Origin: Burkholderiaceae bacterium
GTDB lineage: Bacteria; Pseudomonadota; Gammaproteobacteria; Burkholderiales; Burkholderiaceae_C
Direction of reading: 5' to 3'
Assembly (NCBI GenBank): GCA_016790175.1
Contig: JAEUPI010000074.1
Span: 28,728 to 92,727, forward strand
DNA: 64,000 nucleotides
The translations under genes and the position numbers were made by a program. Positions 1 through 8,939 of the stretch are shown piece after piece. The notes below the pieces were generated by a model. It did not search any database and was not told the origin of the DNA. It saw nothing but the letters and a program-made list of their open reading frames with translations. Positions within the stretch are counted from its first letter, which is position 1; the number at the start of each line of letters is the position of its first letter.

Positions 1-2181
1 CCACTGTGCGAGGCCTGCTGCGGGCTGGAGATTCGCACGTCGGGCGGGCGGGTCGCGTCGATCCGCGGCGCCGAGCACGACGTGTTCAGCCGCGGCTACC
101 TCTGCCCGAAGGCGGTGGCGCTGAAGGACCTGCACGAAGACCCCGATCGCCTGCGCACACCGCTCGTCAAACGCGGCGACCGACACGTGCCCGTCGGCTG
201 GGACGATGCGTTCGACGAGATCGAACGTGGCCTGCAGCGCGTGCAACGCGCGCATGGCCGTGACGCGGTGGCGCTGAGCTTCGGCAACCCGAGCGCCCAC
301 AAGATCGGCCTGCTGCTCTACACCACGCGCCTGGCCAAGGCGCTGGGCAGCAAGAACGTCTATTCCGCCTCCACGCTCGACCAGATGCCCAAGCAGCTCA
401 GCTGCGGCCTGATGTTCGGGCATTGGCTGAGCATCCCGGTGCCCGACATCACGCGCTGCGATCACCTGCTGATCCTGGGTGCCAACCCGATGGCCAGCAA
501 CGGCAGCCTGTGGACGGTGCCCGACTTCCGTGGCAAGGCCAAGGCACTGCGTGCGCGCGGCGGCAAGCTGGTGGTGATCGATCCGCGCCGCACCGAGACC
601 GCGCAGGTGGCCGACGCCTGGCATGCGATCCGGCCCGGCACCGACGCGCTGCTGCTCGCCTCGATGGCGCAGGTGCTGTTCGCCGAGGCTCTGGTGCGGC
701 TGGGGCGGCTGGCGCCGCATGTCAACGGCCTGGAGGCCGTGCGCGAGGCGGTGGCGCCGTTCACGCCCGAGCGGGTGGCCGCACGCTGCGGCCTCGCGGC
801 CGACACGATCCGCACGCTGGCGCGCGAACTCGCGGCCGCGCCGCGCGCGTGCGTCTACGGCCGCCTAGGCACCTGCACCCAGCGACACGGCAGCGTCAGC
901 TCATGGCTGGTCGATGTGCTCAACGTGCTGACGGGTCACCTCGACGAACCCGGCGGCGCGATGTTCCCGCTGGCGCCGGCCTTCGCCGCGAATACGCGCG
1001 GCAAGCCCGGCATCGGCGCCGGTGTGCACACCGGGCGCCATGCGAGCCGCGTGAGCGGCGCGCCCGAGGTGATGGGCGAGTTGCCGATCACGCTGCTGGC
1101 CGAGGAGATCGAAACCGAGGGCCCGGGCCAGGTGCGCGCGCTGGTCAGCGTGGCCAGCAACCCGGTGCTCTCGGCGCCCGGCGGGCCGCGCCTCGCGCGA
1201 GCTCTGGCCGGGCTCGACTTCATGGTGAGCCTCGACATCTACCTGAACGAGACCACGCGCCATGCGCACGTGATCCTGCCCGGCCGCTCGCCGCTGGAGG
1301 ACACGCACTGGGACGTGGCGTTCCCGCAGTTCAGCGATCGCAACCATGCGCGCTTCTCCGAAGCAGTGTTCGCACCGGCGGCCGGCGACGTGCCGGAATG
1401 GCTTTCGATGAGCCGGCTCGCCGCGATCGTGCGCGGCCGGCCGTGGCGCGACGGCGAGACGCTCGACGACGAGCTGTGTGCCGCCGAGGTGCAGCGCGCC
1501 GCCGGACCCCAGGCCGACGTCGTGATGAAGGCGGTGAGTCATCTCAGGGGCCCGGAGCGACTGCTGGATCTGGCGCTGCGCAGCGGCCCCTATGGCGACG
1601 CCTTCGGCCTGAAACCCGATGGATTGAACCTGGCAAAGGTGCGCGCGGCCGACGGTGGCATCGACCTCGGTGAACTCAAGGCCCGAATGCCCGGTGCGTT
1701 GCGCACCGAAAGCGGCCGCATCGAGCTGGCGCCGGCGATGCTGGTGGCCGACCTCGCACGTGCCGAGGCCTTGCTCGCCGAACCGGCGGCGGATCTGCAG
1801 ATCGTCGGCCGGCGCGACGTGCGCTCCAACAACAGCTGGATGCACAACCTGCCCACGCTGGCCAAGGGCCCGGAGCGCTGCACCCTGCTCGTGCATCCGC
1901 GCGATGCCGAGCGCCTCGGTCTGCGCGCCGGCGGCCGGGCCCGCATCGGCCGCGGTGAACGAGCCGTGGTGGCGCCGGTGGAACTGAGCGACGACATGTC
2001 CCCCGGCGTGGTGTGCCTGCCGCATGGCTGGGGCCACGATCGCGACGGCGCGCGACTCGGGGTCGCGGCCGAACGACCAGGGGCGAGCCTGAACGATGTG
2101 CTCGACGAGAACCTGCGCGATCCACTGTCCGGCAACGCGGTGCTGTCCGGCGTGGCGGTGACGGTGGAGCCGGTGAGTTGA
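1..2181 (+). CDS. Molybdopterin (bis-MGD) oxidoreductase, 5' partial
   Basis: The reading frame is open from the first base and ends at TGA 2179-2181, leaving 726 residues; the true start lies upstream of the window. The first visible residues carry the end of a ferredoxin-like [4Fe-4S] site (CEACCG near residue 3, then GYLCPKA near residue 34), the usual N-terminus of the DMSO reductase superfamily. Following parts fit the bis-MGD fold: a NPMASN loop after a LLILGAN strand, a VVIDPRRTETA segment, and a C-terminal aspartate-decarboxylase-like cap (residues about 600-726). No twin-arginine signal can be judged because the N-terminus is missing. The substrate is not predictable from the sequence; it belongs to the broad molybdopterin oxidoreductase group near formate dehydrogenase and assimilatory nitrate reductase. 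The next gene is 440 bp away, so no operon partner is visible downstream. Confidence 0.9.
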   Translation, partial: PLCEACCGLEIRTSGGRVASIRGAEHDVFSRGYLCPKAVALKDLHEDPDRLRTPLVKRGDRHVPVGWDDAFDEIERGLQRVQRAHGRDAVALSFGNPSAHKIGLLLYTTRLAKALGSKNVYSASTLDQMPKQLSCGLMFGHWLSIPVPDITRCDHLLILGANPMASNGSLWTVPDFRGKAKALRARGGKLVVIDPRRTETAQVADAWHAIRPGTDALLLASMAQVLFAEALVRLGRLAPHVNGLEAVREAVAPFTPERVAARCGLAADTIRTLARELAAAPRACVYGRLGTCTQRHGSVSSWLVDVLNVLTGHLDEPGGAMFPLAPAFAANTRGKPGIGAGVHTGRHASRVSGAPEVMGELPITLLAEEIETEGPGQVRALVSVASNPVLSAPGGPRLARALAGLDFMVSLDIYLNETTRHAHVILPGRSPLEDTHWDVAFPQFSDRNHARFSEAVFAPAAGDVPEWLSMSRLAAIVRGRPWRDGETLDDELCAAEVQRAAGPQADVVMKAVSHLRGPERLLDLALRSGPYGDAFGLKPDGLNLAKVRAADGGIDLGELKARMPGALRTESGRIELAPAMLVADLARAEALLAEPAADLQIVGRRDVRSNNSWMHNLPTLAKGPERCTLLVHPRDAERLGLRAGGRARIGRGERAVVAPVELSDDMSPGVVCLPHGWGHDRDGARLGVAAERPGASLNDVLDENLRDPLSGNAVLSGVAVTVEPVS

Positions 2182-2621
2182 TCCGGAAACGCATGTGATC
2201 GCCTGTGTGGCTTCTGCTGCGTTCTGAGCTCCGAGCGGCGCGGCAGGCGGTCCCCGCCCGCGGCTCATGATGGATCGGTCGTCGCCTTCGGCGCCGACTC
2301 CGCGGTGCTGCTCGGTCTTGCGGCCCCGCCGCCGAACTCACTACGCGGCCTTCGGCCGCTCCGTTCAGACAACGTCGGCGAGTCAGATGTGGATGCGCGC
2401 ACCCGCGGTGCGCGCGGGCCGCAAGCCCTGTGCTGCTCGCCGACCCATAAATCGCCCCGGACGGGTACCCCCTGCCGCGCTGGACGACCGAGCGCTTCGA
2501 AGTCCCTTCGTTGAGGCAATCGGTGGTGCTCGCTGCGCCGCGACCTTCACATCCCCTCGGGTACGATGCGTTCCTTGCGCGCCGCCACAGCCGGCGCCCC
2601 CATTCCTGGAGTGCTTCACCC
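2182..2621. other. 440-bp intergenic region with hairpin-rich repeat-like element
   Basis: No credible gene is seen. The segment from about 2270 to 2460 is dense in inverted repeats: GCGGCC-TTC-GGCCGC at 2345-2359 and a perfect 9-bp stem with 3-nt loop (GCGCGCACC-CGC-GGTGCGCGC) at 2395-2415. Its texture (AACTCACTACGCGGCC, then CCGTTCAGACAACG) resembles a repeated intergenic element I associate with Burkholderiales genomes; that is recollection, not a search. A TACGAT hexamer at 2562-2567 could be the -10 box of the downstream thrH gene, but no good -35 sits at the right distance. Confidence 0.4.
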
Positions 2622-3242
2622 GTGCAGGTCGTCTGCCTCGATCTCGAAGGCGTGCTCGTGCCCGAGATCTGGATCGCGTTTTCCGAGCGCACCGGCATCC
2701 CCGAGTTCCGCCGCACCACGCGCGACGAACCCGACTACGACAAGCTGATGCGTTATCGCATCGACCTGCTCGACCAGCATGACCTGAAGCTGCCCGACAT
2801 CCAGCGCGTGATCGCCGGCATGAGCCCGATGGAAGGTGCCCGCGCGTTCCTTGACCGGCTGCGCGGGCGCTTCCAGGTGGTGATCCTGTCGGACACCTTC
2901 TATGAATTCGCCGACCCGCTGATGCAGCAGCTCGGCCGGCCGACGCTGTTCTGCCATCGGCTGCTCGCCGACGCGAGCGGCCGCGTGGTCGACTACCGGC
3001 TGCGTCAGAAGGACCAGAAGCGCAATGCGGTCAATGCACTCAAGGGCCTGAACTTCCAGGTCCTGGCCGCGGGCGATTCGTACAACGACACCGGCATGCT
3101 GCAGGCGGCCGATGCGGGGTTCTTCATCCACCCGCCGGAGAACATCGTGGCGCAGTTCCCGCAGTTCCCGGTGACACGTTCGTATGCCGAGCTCGAAGCC
3201 GCGATCGACGATGCGTCGGCGCGCCTGGCCGCGGCCGCATGA
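2622..3242 (+). CDS. thrH: Phosphoserine phosphatase / homoserine phosphotransferase ThrH
   Basis: A 206-residue HAD-superfamily protein matching ThrH in length and sequence pattern. The start is GTG at 2622, giving VQVVCLDLEGVLVP, which places the nucleophile Asp7 and the second acidic residue Glu9 exactly as in ThrH (DxE). Later motifs are VVILSDTFYEF (motif II Ser), the QKDQKR lysine region, and the acidic GDSYNDTGM motif. ThrH dephosphorylates phosphoserine and can transfer the phosphate to homoserine, linking serine and threonine synthesis in the cytoplasm. It ends 7 bp before rlhA, so the two are probably co-transcribed. An upstream in-frame extension exists but lacks family similarity. 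Confidence 0.92.
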   Translation: MQVVCLDLEGVLVPEIWIAFSERTGIPEFRRTTRDEPDYDKLMRYRIDLLDQHDLKLPDIQRVIAGMSPMEGARAFLDRLRGRFQVVILSDTFYEFADPLMQQLGRPTLFCHRLLADASGRVVDYRLRQKDQKRNAVNALKGLNFQVLAAGDSYNDTGMLQAADAGFFIHPPENIVAQFPQFPVTRSYAELEAAIDDASARLAAAA

Positions 3243-3249
3243 GGCACGG

Positions 3250-5205
3250 ATGACGGACACGCTCGAGCTGCTGGCCCCCGCCCGCGATGCCGCCATCGGC
3301 ATCGAGGCGGTGAACCACGGTGCCGACGCGGTCTACATCGGCGGGCCGGCGTTCGGCGCGCGCGACAAGGCGAGCAACGAGATCGCCGACATTGCCACGC
3401 TCGCCGCGCATGCGCATCGCTACGGCGCGCGGGTGTACATGACGCTCAACACCATCCTGCGCGACGACGAGCTCGACATCGCACGCCGCGTCGCCTGGCA
3501 GGCCTGGGACGCCGGCATCGACGCGCTGATCGTGCAGGACATGGGGCTGCTCGAGATCGACCTGCCGCCGATCCAGCTGCATGCGAGCACGCAGTGCGAC
3601 ACCCGCACGCCGGAAAAGGCACGCTTCCTGCAGGACGTGGGCTTCTCCAAGATCATCCTGGCGCGCGAGCTCACGCTGGAGCAGATCCGCGCGGTGCGCG
3701 CGCAGGTGGACCGCGCGACGCTCGAATTCTTCGTGCACGGCGCGCTGTGCGTGGCCTATTCGGGCCAGTGCTTCATCAGCCACGCGCACACCGGGCGCAG
3801 CGCCAACCGCGGCAACTGCTCGCAGGAATGCCGCCTGCCCTACACGGTGACCGATGCCCAAGGCCGCGTCATCGCACACGAGAAGCATGTGCTCTCGCTG
3901 CAGGACAACGACCAGAGCGCCAACCTCGCCGCACTGGTCGACGCCGGCGTGCGCAGCTTCAAGATCGAGGGCCGCTACAAGGATCTCGGCACCGTGAAGA
4001 ACGTGACGGCGCACTACCGGCAGCTGATCGATGCGCTGCTCGGCGAGCGCAGCGATCTGCGCGCCGCCTCGTCGGGTCGCACGCGGTTCGGCTTCACGCC
4101 CGATCCGCGGCGTGCGTTCAATCGCGGCTCGACCGACTACTTCGTCAACGGCCGGCGCGACGACCTCGGCGCGTTCGACACGCCCAAGCATGCCGGGCTG
4201 CCGATCGGCGAGGTGCTGCGTGTGGAGCACGATCACTTCGACGTGCAGCTCGCCGACGCGACGCTGGCACTGGCCAACGGCGACGGGCTCACCTACTTCG
4301 ATCTGCACAAGGAGCTGATCGGCCTGCAGGCCAACACCGTCGCGCCGCTCGGTGGCGGGGCCTGGCGCGTGAGGCCAAACGAAACGATCGAGGACCTGAA
4401 GGACCTGCGCCCGCACACCCCGATCCATCGCAACCGCGACATGGCCTGGGATCGTCTGCTCGCGAAGCCGAGCGCCGAGCGGCGCATCGACGTGACGCTC
4501 CAGATCACCGACACCGACGATGGCTTTGCGCTGGCCATCACCGACGCCGATGGCCATGCGGCGCACGCTCGCGTGTCGCATGCCCACGAGCGCGCCCACG
4601 ACGCCGGCAAGGCCGACGCCACGATTCGCGAACACCTCGCCAGGCTTGGCCAGTCGGCGTTTGCCGCCACGCGCATCGACATCGCCTTCGCCGAGCCTTG
4701 GTTCGTGCCGGCGAGCGTGGCCAATGCGCTGCGCCGCGATGCGGTGGCCGCGCTCGAAGCGGCGCGCGCGGCAGCGCTGCCGCGCCTGACGCGCACCGCC
4801 GCGGTCGAACCGCCGGTGCCCTACCCGGGCGATGCGCTCACCTACCTGGCCAACGTCTACAACGAGAAGGCGCACGACTTCTACGTGAAGCACGGCGTGC
4901 AGATCATCGACGCCGCCTACGAGAGCCACGAGGAGCTGGGCGAGGTGAGTCTGATGATCACCAAGCACTGCGTGCGCTGGTCGCTGAGCTTGTGCCCCAA
5001 GCAGGCCAAGGGCGTCACCGGCGTGCAAGGCACGGTGCGCGCCGAACCGCTGACGATGAAGAGCGGCGGCGACACATTGACGCTGCGCTTCGACTGCAAG
5101 CCCTGCGAGATGCACGTGGTGGGCCGGATCAAGCGGCACGTGCTGAACGAACCGGTCATTGCGCCGATGCATTTCTATCGTTCGCGACCCGCCGTGGCCG
5201 CATGA
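3250..5205 (+). CDS. rlhA: 23S rRNA 5-hydroxycytidine C2501 synthase (U32 peptidase family)
   Basis: A 651-residue protein, almost the same length as E. coli RlhA (YdcP). The N-terminal barrel starts LELLAPARDAAIGIEAV and includes the U32 signature region with four cysteines (about C167, C174, C190, C194; pattern C-x6-C-x15-C-x3-C) expected to bind an iron-sulfur cluster. The long C-terminal extension contains SLCPKQAKG and FDCKPCEM, typical of the YdcP branch rather than the shorter TrhP or UbiU/UbiV branches. RlhA hydroxylates C2501 in the peptidyl transferase centre, using prephenate-dependent chemistry in E. coli. The start ATG 3250 follows thrH by 7 bp; the stop overlaps the next ATG (ATGA). 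Confidence 0.9.
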   Translation: MTDTLELLAPARDAAIGIEAVNHGADAVYIGGPAFGARDKASNEIADIATLAAHAHRYGARVYMTLNTILRDDELDIARRVAWQAWDAGIDALIVQDMGLLEIDLPPIQLHASTQCDTRTPEKARFLQDVGFSKIILARELTLEQIRAVRAQVDRATLEFFVHGALCVAYSGQCFISHAHTGRSANRGNCSQECRLPYTVTDAQGRVIAHEKHVLSLQDNDQSANLAALVDAGVRSFKIEGRYKDLGTVKNVTAHYRQLIDALLGERSDLRAASSGRTRFGFTPDPRRAFNRGSTDYFVNGRRDDLGAFDTPKHAGLPIGEVLRVEHDHFDVQLADATLALANGDGLTYFDLHKELIGLQANTVAPLGGGAWRVRPNETIEDLKDLRPHTPIHRNRDMAWDRLLAKPSAERRIDVTLQITDTDDGFALAITDADGHAAHARVSHAHERAHDAGKADATIREHLARLGQSAFAATRIDIAFAEPWFVPASVANALRRDAVAALEAARAAALPRLTRTAAVEPPVPYPGDALTYLANVYNEKAHDFYVKHGVQIIDAAYESHEELGEVSLMITKHCVRWSLSLCPKQAKGVTGVQGTVRAEPLTMKSGGDTLTLRFDCKPCEMHVVGRIKRHVLNEPVIAPMHFYRSRPAVAA

Positions 5206-7475
5206 GCAGAAGACCGCTGCGCCTGCCACGTCTCGTTGTCGCCGGCCTGATGCTGCAGTTCGGCTCCGTGTGGGCCCAGGCCCCAGCGACGCCGGCCGCG
5301 GAGCCGGCGCCCGCGCCCAGCCCGCCGACCCCCGCCGCTACACCCGGGCAGCGCGTTGAGATCACCGGTGGCCGCGGCAGCGACAGCGAGCAGCGGCGGC
5401 AGAGCACGGCGGCCAAGATCGTGATCGGCCGCGAGGAGATCGAGCGCCAGGGCGATGCCACGCTGGGCGAGATCCTGAAGCGCCTGCCCGGCGTGACGAT
5501 CGGCGGCGCACCGGGGCGCGGCGGCGCGATCCGCTTTCGCGGCCTGGGTGCCGGCTACACGCAGATCCTGCTCGACGGCGACCGCGTGCCGCCGGGCTTC
5601 TCGCTCGATTCGCTGAGCCCCGAGCAGATCGAGCGCATCGAGATCCTGCGCGCGCCCACCGCCGAGACCGGCGCGCGAGCGATCGGCGGCACCATCAACA
5701 TCATCACGCGCGAGGGCTACCAGCGCCGCGTGAACGACGTGCAGGTCGGTGGCCAGTACGAGCATGGCCATGGCGGCGCCGGCGGCAACTGGACGCGCAA
5801 CGTCAAGCTCGACGACGCCTGGACGATGAATCTCTCGCTGTCGGCGCGCCGCGGCTCGCAGGAGTACGACAGCGCCACGACGACGATCGACGAGGACCTG
5901 GCCACGGGCACCGTGACGCGGCAGGCCGTCGAGCGTTATCTGGCCGACGAGACGAGGAGCAACGTGCACCTCGCGACGCGTCTGCAATGGCAGGGTGAGC
6001 GCGGCCAGAATGGATTTCTTGCCCCATTCGTCACCGCATCTGAGGGCCGCATCGAGCGGGCCAGCCGTATCGACCAGTCGATCGGCGCCGACCCGCCCGC
6101 CTACGACCACAGCAGCGGACACACCGACTGGCGGTTTGCGATGCTGCGCGTGCTGGGTCAGTGGCGCCACATCCTCGGCGACGGCCTGCGCGCCGAATGG
6201 CGTGGCAACGGCGGCGAATCGCACAGCCGCAATCACACGCAACGTTTCGAGCGCGACGCGGCCGATGCGCTGCTCGCCACCGTGGACGACGAAGCGAAGA
6301 TCCGCGACCGTTCGCTGACGCTGGGCCTCAAGCTCTCGCAGTTGCTCGACAACGAACACAGCCTGGTGGGCGGCGGCGAGCTCGAGGCCGTGCGCCGCAC
6401 CGAGACGCGCACGTCGACACGCGACGGCGTGCCTCTGCTTACCGACTTCGGCGAGAACCTGCAGGCCAAGTCCACGCGCGCTGCGCTCTACCTGCAGGAC
6501 GAATGGACCGTGAACCCGAACTGGGCCGCGCATGCGGGCCTGCGCTGGGAGGGCATCACCACGCAGGGCACCGGCGAGGACGGCACCACGCCGCGCAACC
6601 GCAGCAGCGTGTGGACGCCGCTGCTGCACGCCGTGTGGAAACCCAACCCGCAGGGCCGCGACCAGATCCGCATGAGCCTCACGCGCAGCTACAAGGCGCC
6701 GTCGACGCAGCAGCTGCTCGGCCGACCGAGCCTGTCGCAGCGCTACCCGGTGCCCGGCGCGAACACGCCGACCAGCCCGGACCGCGCCGGCAACCCGGAG
6801 CTCAAACCCGAGCTCGCCACCGGCATCGACCTCGCGGCCGAGCGTTACCTCGGCGCCGGCGGGGTGCTGAGCGCCAACCTGTTCGTCCGGCAGATCCGCG
6901 ACTACCTGCGCAACGTGACCTCGCTCGAGACGGTGTCCTGGGCCACGGTGCCTCGCTGGGTGTCGCGGCCGCAGAACGTGGGCGATGCCAGCACGCGCGG
7001 CGTCGAGCTCGAGGCCAAGTTCCGTCTCAGCGAGGTGATGACCGACGCTCCGCCGCTGGAGCTGCGCGCCAATGCGAGCGTCTTCGACTCGAGCGTCAAG
7101 AGCGTGCCCGGCCCCGACAACCGGCTCGACCAGCAGCCGAAGATGACGGCCAATCTCGGCGCCGACTACCGCTTCCGCGGCACGCCGCTCACCGTCGGCG
7201 GCAACCTCAACCTCACGCCGGGGTACGAGACGCGGATCTCCGACGAGCAGACGTTGCTCGTCGGCCGCAAGCGGGTGTTCGACGCCTATGCACTGTGGAC
7301 CTTCCAGCCCGGCGTGGCGCTGCGCCTGTCGGCCACCAACCTCGCGCCGCTGGACTACCTCACCGGCGGCAGCCTGGATTTCGAATCCGCTCCTGGCGTG
7401 TTCACGCGAGAGACCTCGCGCAACCTGGCGCAGAGCTACACGACCTGGCAGCTGCGGCTGGAGCTGAAGCTGTAG
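5202..7475 (+). CDS. TonB-dependent outer-membrane receptor
   Basis: The 757-residue product starts at ATG 5202, overlapping the rlhA stop as ATGA. A signal peptide (hydrophobic LVVAGLMLQFGSVWAQA) is followed by a proline/alanine linker and a plug domain: RVEITGG, IVIGREEIERQGDATLGEILKRLPGV, then the DGDRVPPG and QIERIEILRAP segments typical of plugs. The rest is a beta-barrel with alternating aromatic strands, ending in LRLELKL with a terminal hydrophobic residue. It should import a siderophore, metal chelate or other large ligand through TonB energy; the ligand is not evident. Translational coupling to an rRNA-modification gene looks like chance genome compaction. No ferric-uptake regulator box was identified upstream. 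Confidence 0.88.
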   Translation: MSRRPLRLPRLVVAGLMLQFGSVWAQAPATPAAEPAPAPSPPTPAATPGQRVEITGGRGSDSEQRRQSTAAKIVIGREEIERQGDATLGEILKRLPGVTIGGAPGRGGAIRFRGLGAGYTQILLDGDRVPPGFSLDSLSPEQIERIEILRAPTAETGARAIGGTINIITREGYQRRVNDVQVGGQYEHGHGGAGGNWTRNVKLDDAWTMNLSLSARRGSQEYDSATTTIDEDLATGTVTRQAVERYLADETRSNVHLATRLQWQGERGQNGFLAPFVTASEGRIERASRIDQSIGADPPAYDHSSGHTDWRFAMLRVLGQWRHILGDGLRAEWRGNGGESHSRNHTQRFERDAADALLATVDDEAKIRDRSLTLGLKLSQLLDNEHSLVGGGELEAVRRTETRTSTRDGVPLLTDFGENLQAKSTRAALYLQDEWTVNPNWAAHAGLRWEGITTQGTGEDGTTPRNRSSVWTPLLHAVWKPNPQGRDQIRMSLTRSYKAPSTQQLLGRPSLSQRYPVPGANTPTSPDRAGNPELKPELATGIDLAAERYLGAGGVLSANLFVRQIRDYLRNVTSLETVSWATVPRWVSRPQNVGDASTRGVELEAKFRLSEVMTDAPPLELRANASVFDSSVKSVPGPDNRLDQQPKMTANLGADYRFRGTPLTVGGNLNLTPGYETRISDEQTLLVGRKRVFDAYALWTFQPGVALRLSATNLAPLDYLTGGSLDFESAPGVFTRETSRNLAQSYTTWQLRLELKL

Positions 7476-7485
7476 CTTCCTGCTT

Positions 7486-8025
7486 CTAGCAAGGCCCGGG
7501 CGCCGGCAGCGTGCCACTGGCGCGCTGCAACGTCGCCAATCCGATGAGCACCTGGCCGGCCGCATCACGCAACTCGATCGTGAGCCCGCCAGCGCCGGCC
7601 TCGGCCACGCTCAACGCCGCGAAGCCTTCTGCCGCAATGCCCTCCACCGTGTAGACGCCGAAGAAGCCCGGCGCCGCCGCACTGCGGGTGCCATAGCTGC
7701 CGTCGAAATGCAGCTTCTGGCAGGCACCGTCGAGCCGCGCGTCGTTGCCTTCGATCTCGAGCACGAGAAGTCCCGTGGCGTCGACGAAGCGCACGATCGG
7801 CGTGCCCGCCGGCGACGGTGTCTGTGCACCGGTGGGCGCCGGGCAGTCGAGCTGGCCGGCGAAGTCGCTGCCGCACACCGACGCCGGGCTCGCCTGGAAG
7901 ACGGCAGCAGCACCGGTGCCGGTGCCACCGAGGCCGACGCCGCAGCCGGCAGCCTGCGCGATGGCGATCGCGGCGCCGAGTGCTGCGGCCCAAACAACAC
8001 CCATCGGTCTGCGATCGTCGATCAT
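7486..8025 (-). CDS. Small exported GGTG-type lipoprotein, unknown function
   Basis: The 179-residue product starts at ATG 8025, which overlaps the stop of the upstream DUF6502 gene (ATGA), so the two are translationally coupled. The N-terminus has a hydrophobic stretch (VVWAAALGAAIAIAQAAGC) ending in a cysteine followed by GVGLGGTGTG, a lipoprotein-like arrangement although the lipobox lacks the usual Leu. Residues 90-179 are predicted mostly beta. Glycine-rich GGTG segments after a lipid-anchored Cys are common in proteins encoded beside DUF6502 genes, so I infer a shared pathway. No catalytic motif is seen. It converges on the TonB receptor gene with a 10-bp gap. Confidence 0.6.
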   Translation of the reverse strand: MIDDRRPMGVVWAAALGAAIAIAQAAGCGVGLGGTGTGAAAVFQASPASVCGSDFAGQLDCPAPTGAQTPSPAGTPIVRFVDATGLLVLEIEGNDARLDGACQKLHFDGSYGTRSAAAPGFFGVYTVEGIAAEGFAALSVAEAGAGGLTIELRDAAGQVLIGLATLQRASGTLPAPGPC

Positions 8026-8939
8026 CGGCCGCCCTCCTCGCTGCTGTAGAAATAGACGCCGAAGCGCACACGGTGCCGATGCGCCTGATGCAACGAAGCA
8101 TCGGCCTCTCGGCGTTGAACGGCCTGCGCGATCAGTGGCCGCACGGCCTGCTGCCACGCCTTGACCGCAGCGCGCTGCAGCTGCGCCGCCGATTCCGCGC
8201 TCAGCTCGTCGGCATACATCGCCTGCTCCAGGTGGTTTGCATCGTCCTGCAGGTTGGCCACCGCCGCGGCGGCATGGTCACCCACGTTCGCGGCGAACAG
8301 CTCGCTCATCTCGGCGAAACCCTGTCGCGGCGCAAAGCCGTCGCTCGCCAGCGCGATGCGGCCGTCATCGCGCACGGCGGCGGCGCCCAGGCGCTGCAGT
8401 TCGTCGAGGATGGCGCGCGGCCGCACGTCGCTGCTCACGGCGGCGACCAGGGTGTCGAACTCGCCACGATCGAGCGCCCTTGGGCGGCGGCGACCATCCT
8501 GGAACTCGGCGTCGCTGATCCAGCGCGCAGCGATCTCGCCCACCAGCGACACCGGCGCCGCGACGCGAGGTCGCAGAGGCTGCGCCTTCGCTGCCGGCGG
8601 TGCGCGGTCCAGCGTGCGCACATCGCGCCGATGCACGCCCGACAGCAACGACAACGCACTGTCGGTGCGCGCCATGCCGCGTGCATCGAGTTCGGCCTTT
8701 GCCGCATCCAGAAACACGCGTTTCAACGCCGACGCAAAGGCCGGATAGGCCACGCCATGGCGGATCAACAGCCGCACGAGCGGGCGCATCACCCGCAGCA
8801 CGCCGGCTTCGACCAGGGCGTGGCGGGTCGCGGTTTCGGGGGTTGGGGCCAGGGCTTGACGTTGCCGATCGGGTTGTGGGATATTGTCCCACAGCTTGAT
8901 GACCTGCTGCAAGGCTCTCCATGAACTCCGCCGTTCCAT
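8022..8939 (-). CDS. DUF6502 family protein, possible DNA-binding regulator
   Basis: A 305-residue protein whose conserved part begins LRVMRPLVRLLIRHGVAYPAFASALKRVFLDAA, the DUF6502 hallmark; this segment reads like a winged-helix or helix-turn-helix module. The C-terminal half is helical (NLQDDANHLEQAMYADELS). The start is uncertain: ATG 8939 has a good ribosome site (AGGA, 7-nt spacing) but overlaps the divergent gene by 19 bp, and the conserved domain starts only about 45 codons later. A perfect palindrome (8875-8893) lies inside this 5' portion and over the promoter of the divergent gene. I infer a regulator acting on its own divergent promoter region; the family has no established function known to me. 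Confidence 0.65.
   Translation of the reverse strand: MERRSSWRALQQVIKLWDNIPQPDRQRQALAPTPETATRHALVEAGVLRVMRPLVRLLIRHGVAYPAFASALKRVFLDAAKAELDARGMARTDSALSLLSGVHRRDVRTLDRAPPAAKAQPLRPRVAAPVSLVGEIAARWISDAEFQDGRRRPRALDRGEFDTLVAAVSSDVRPRAILDELQRLGAAAVRDDGRIALASDGFAPRQGFAEMSELFAANVGDHAAAAVANLQDDANHLEQAMYADELSAESAAQLQRAAVKAWQQAVRPLIAQAVQRREADASLHQAHRHRVRFGVYFYSSEEGGR
8856..8885 (+). promoter_or_regulatory. Candidate sigma70 promoter for the beta-propeller lipoprotein gene
   Basis: TTGACG at 8856-8861 and GATATT at 8880-8885 are separated by 18 bp, a reasonable housekeeping promoter reading toward the ATG at 8921. Its -10 box lies inside the 19-bp palindrome at 8875-8893, so a protein bound there would block transcription. 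Confidence 0.5.
8875..8893. promoter_or_regulatory. Perfect 19-bp palindrome, operator-like
   Basis: TGTGGGATATTGTCCCACA is a 7-bp inverted repeat (TGTGGGA / TCCCACA) around a 5-bp centre. It overlaps the -10 region of the promoter reading to the right and lies in the extreme 5' part of the divergent DUF6502 gene. Position and symmetry fit a dimeric repressor site; the DUF6502 product is the obvious candidate ligand. Confidence 0.55.

Noticed and set aside
901-2268. 455-residue minus-strand open frame
   Set aside because: Antisense to the molybdopterin oxidoreductase; low-complexity His/Arg/Gly composition typical of the reverse frame of high-GC genes; no family motif.
3594-5201. In-frame 5' extension of the TonB receptor (1293-residue frame)
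   Set aside because: The extension lies wholly within rlhA in another frame and would lose the signal peptide; ATG 5202 is the sensible start.
3124-5229. 701-residue minus-strand open frame
   Set aside because: Antisense of rlhA; no recognisable motif and Arg/His-rich shadow composition.
5175-7568. 797-residue minus-strand open frame
   Set aside because: Antisense of the TonB receptor gene; shadow frame from GC-rich third positions.
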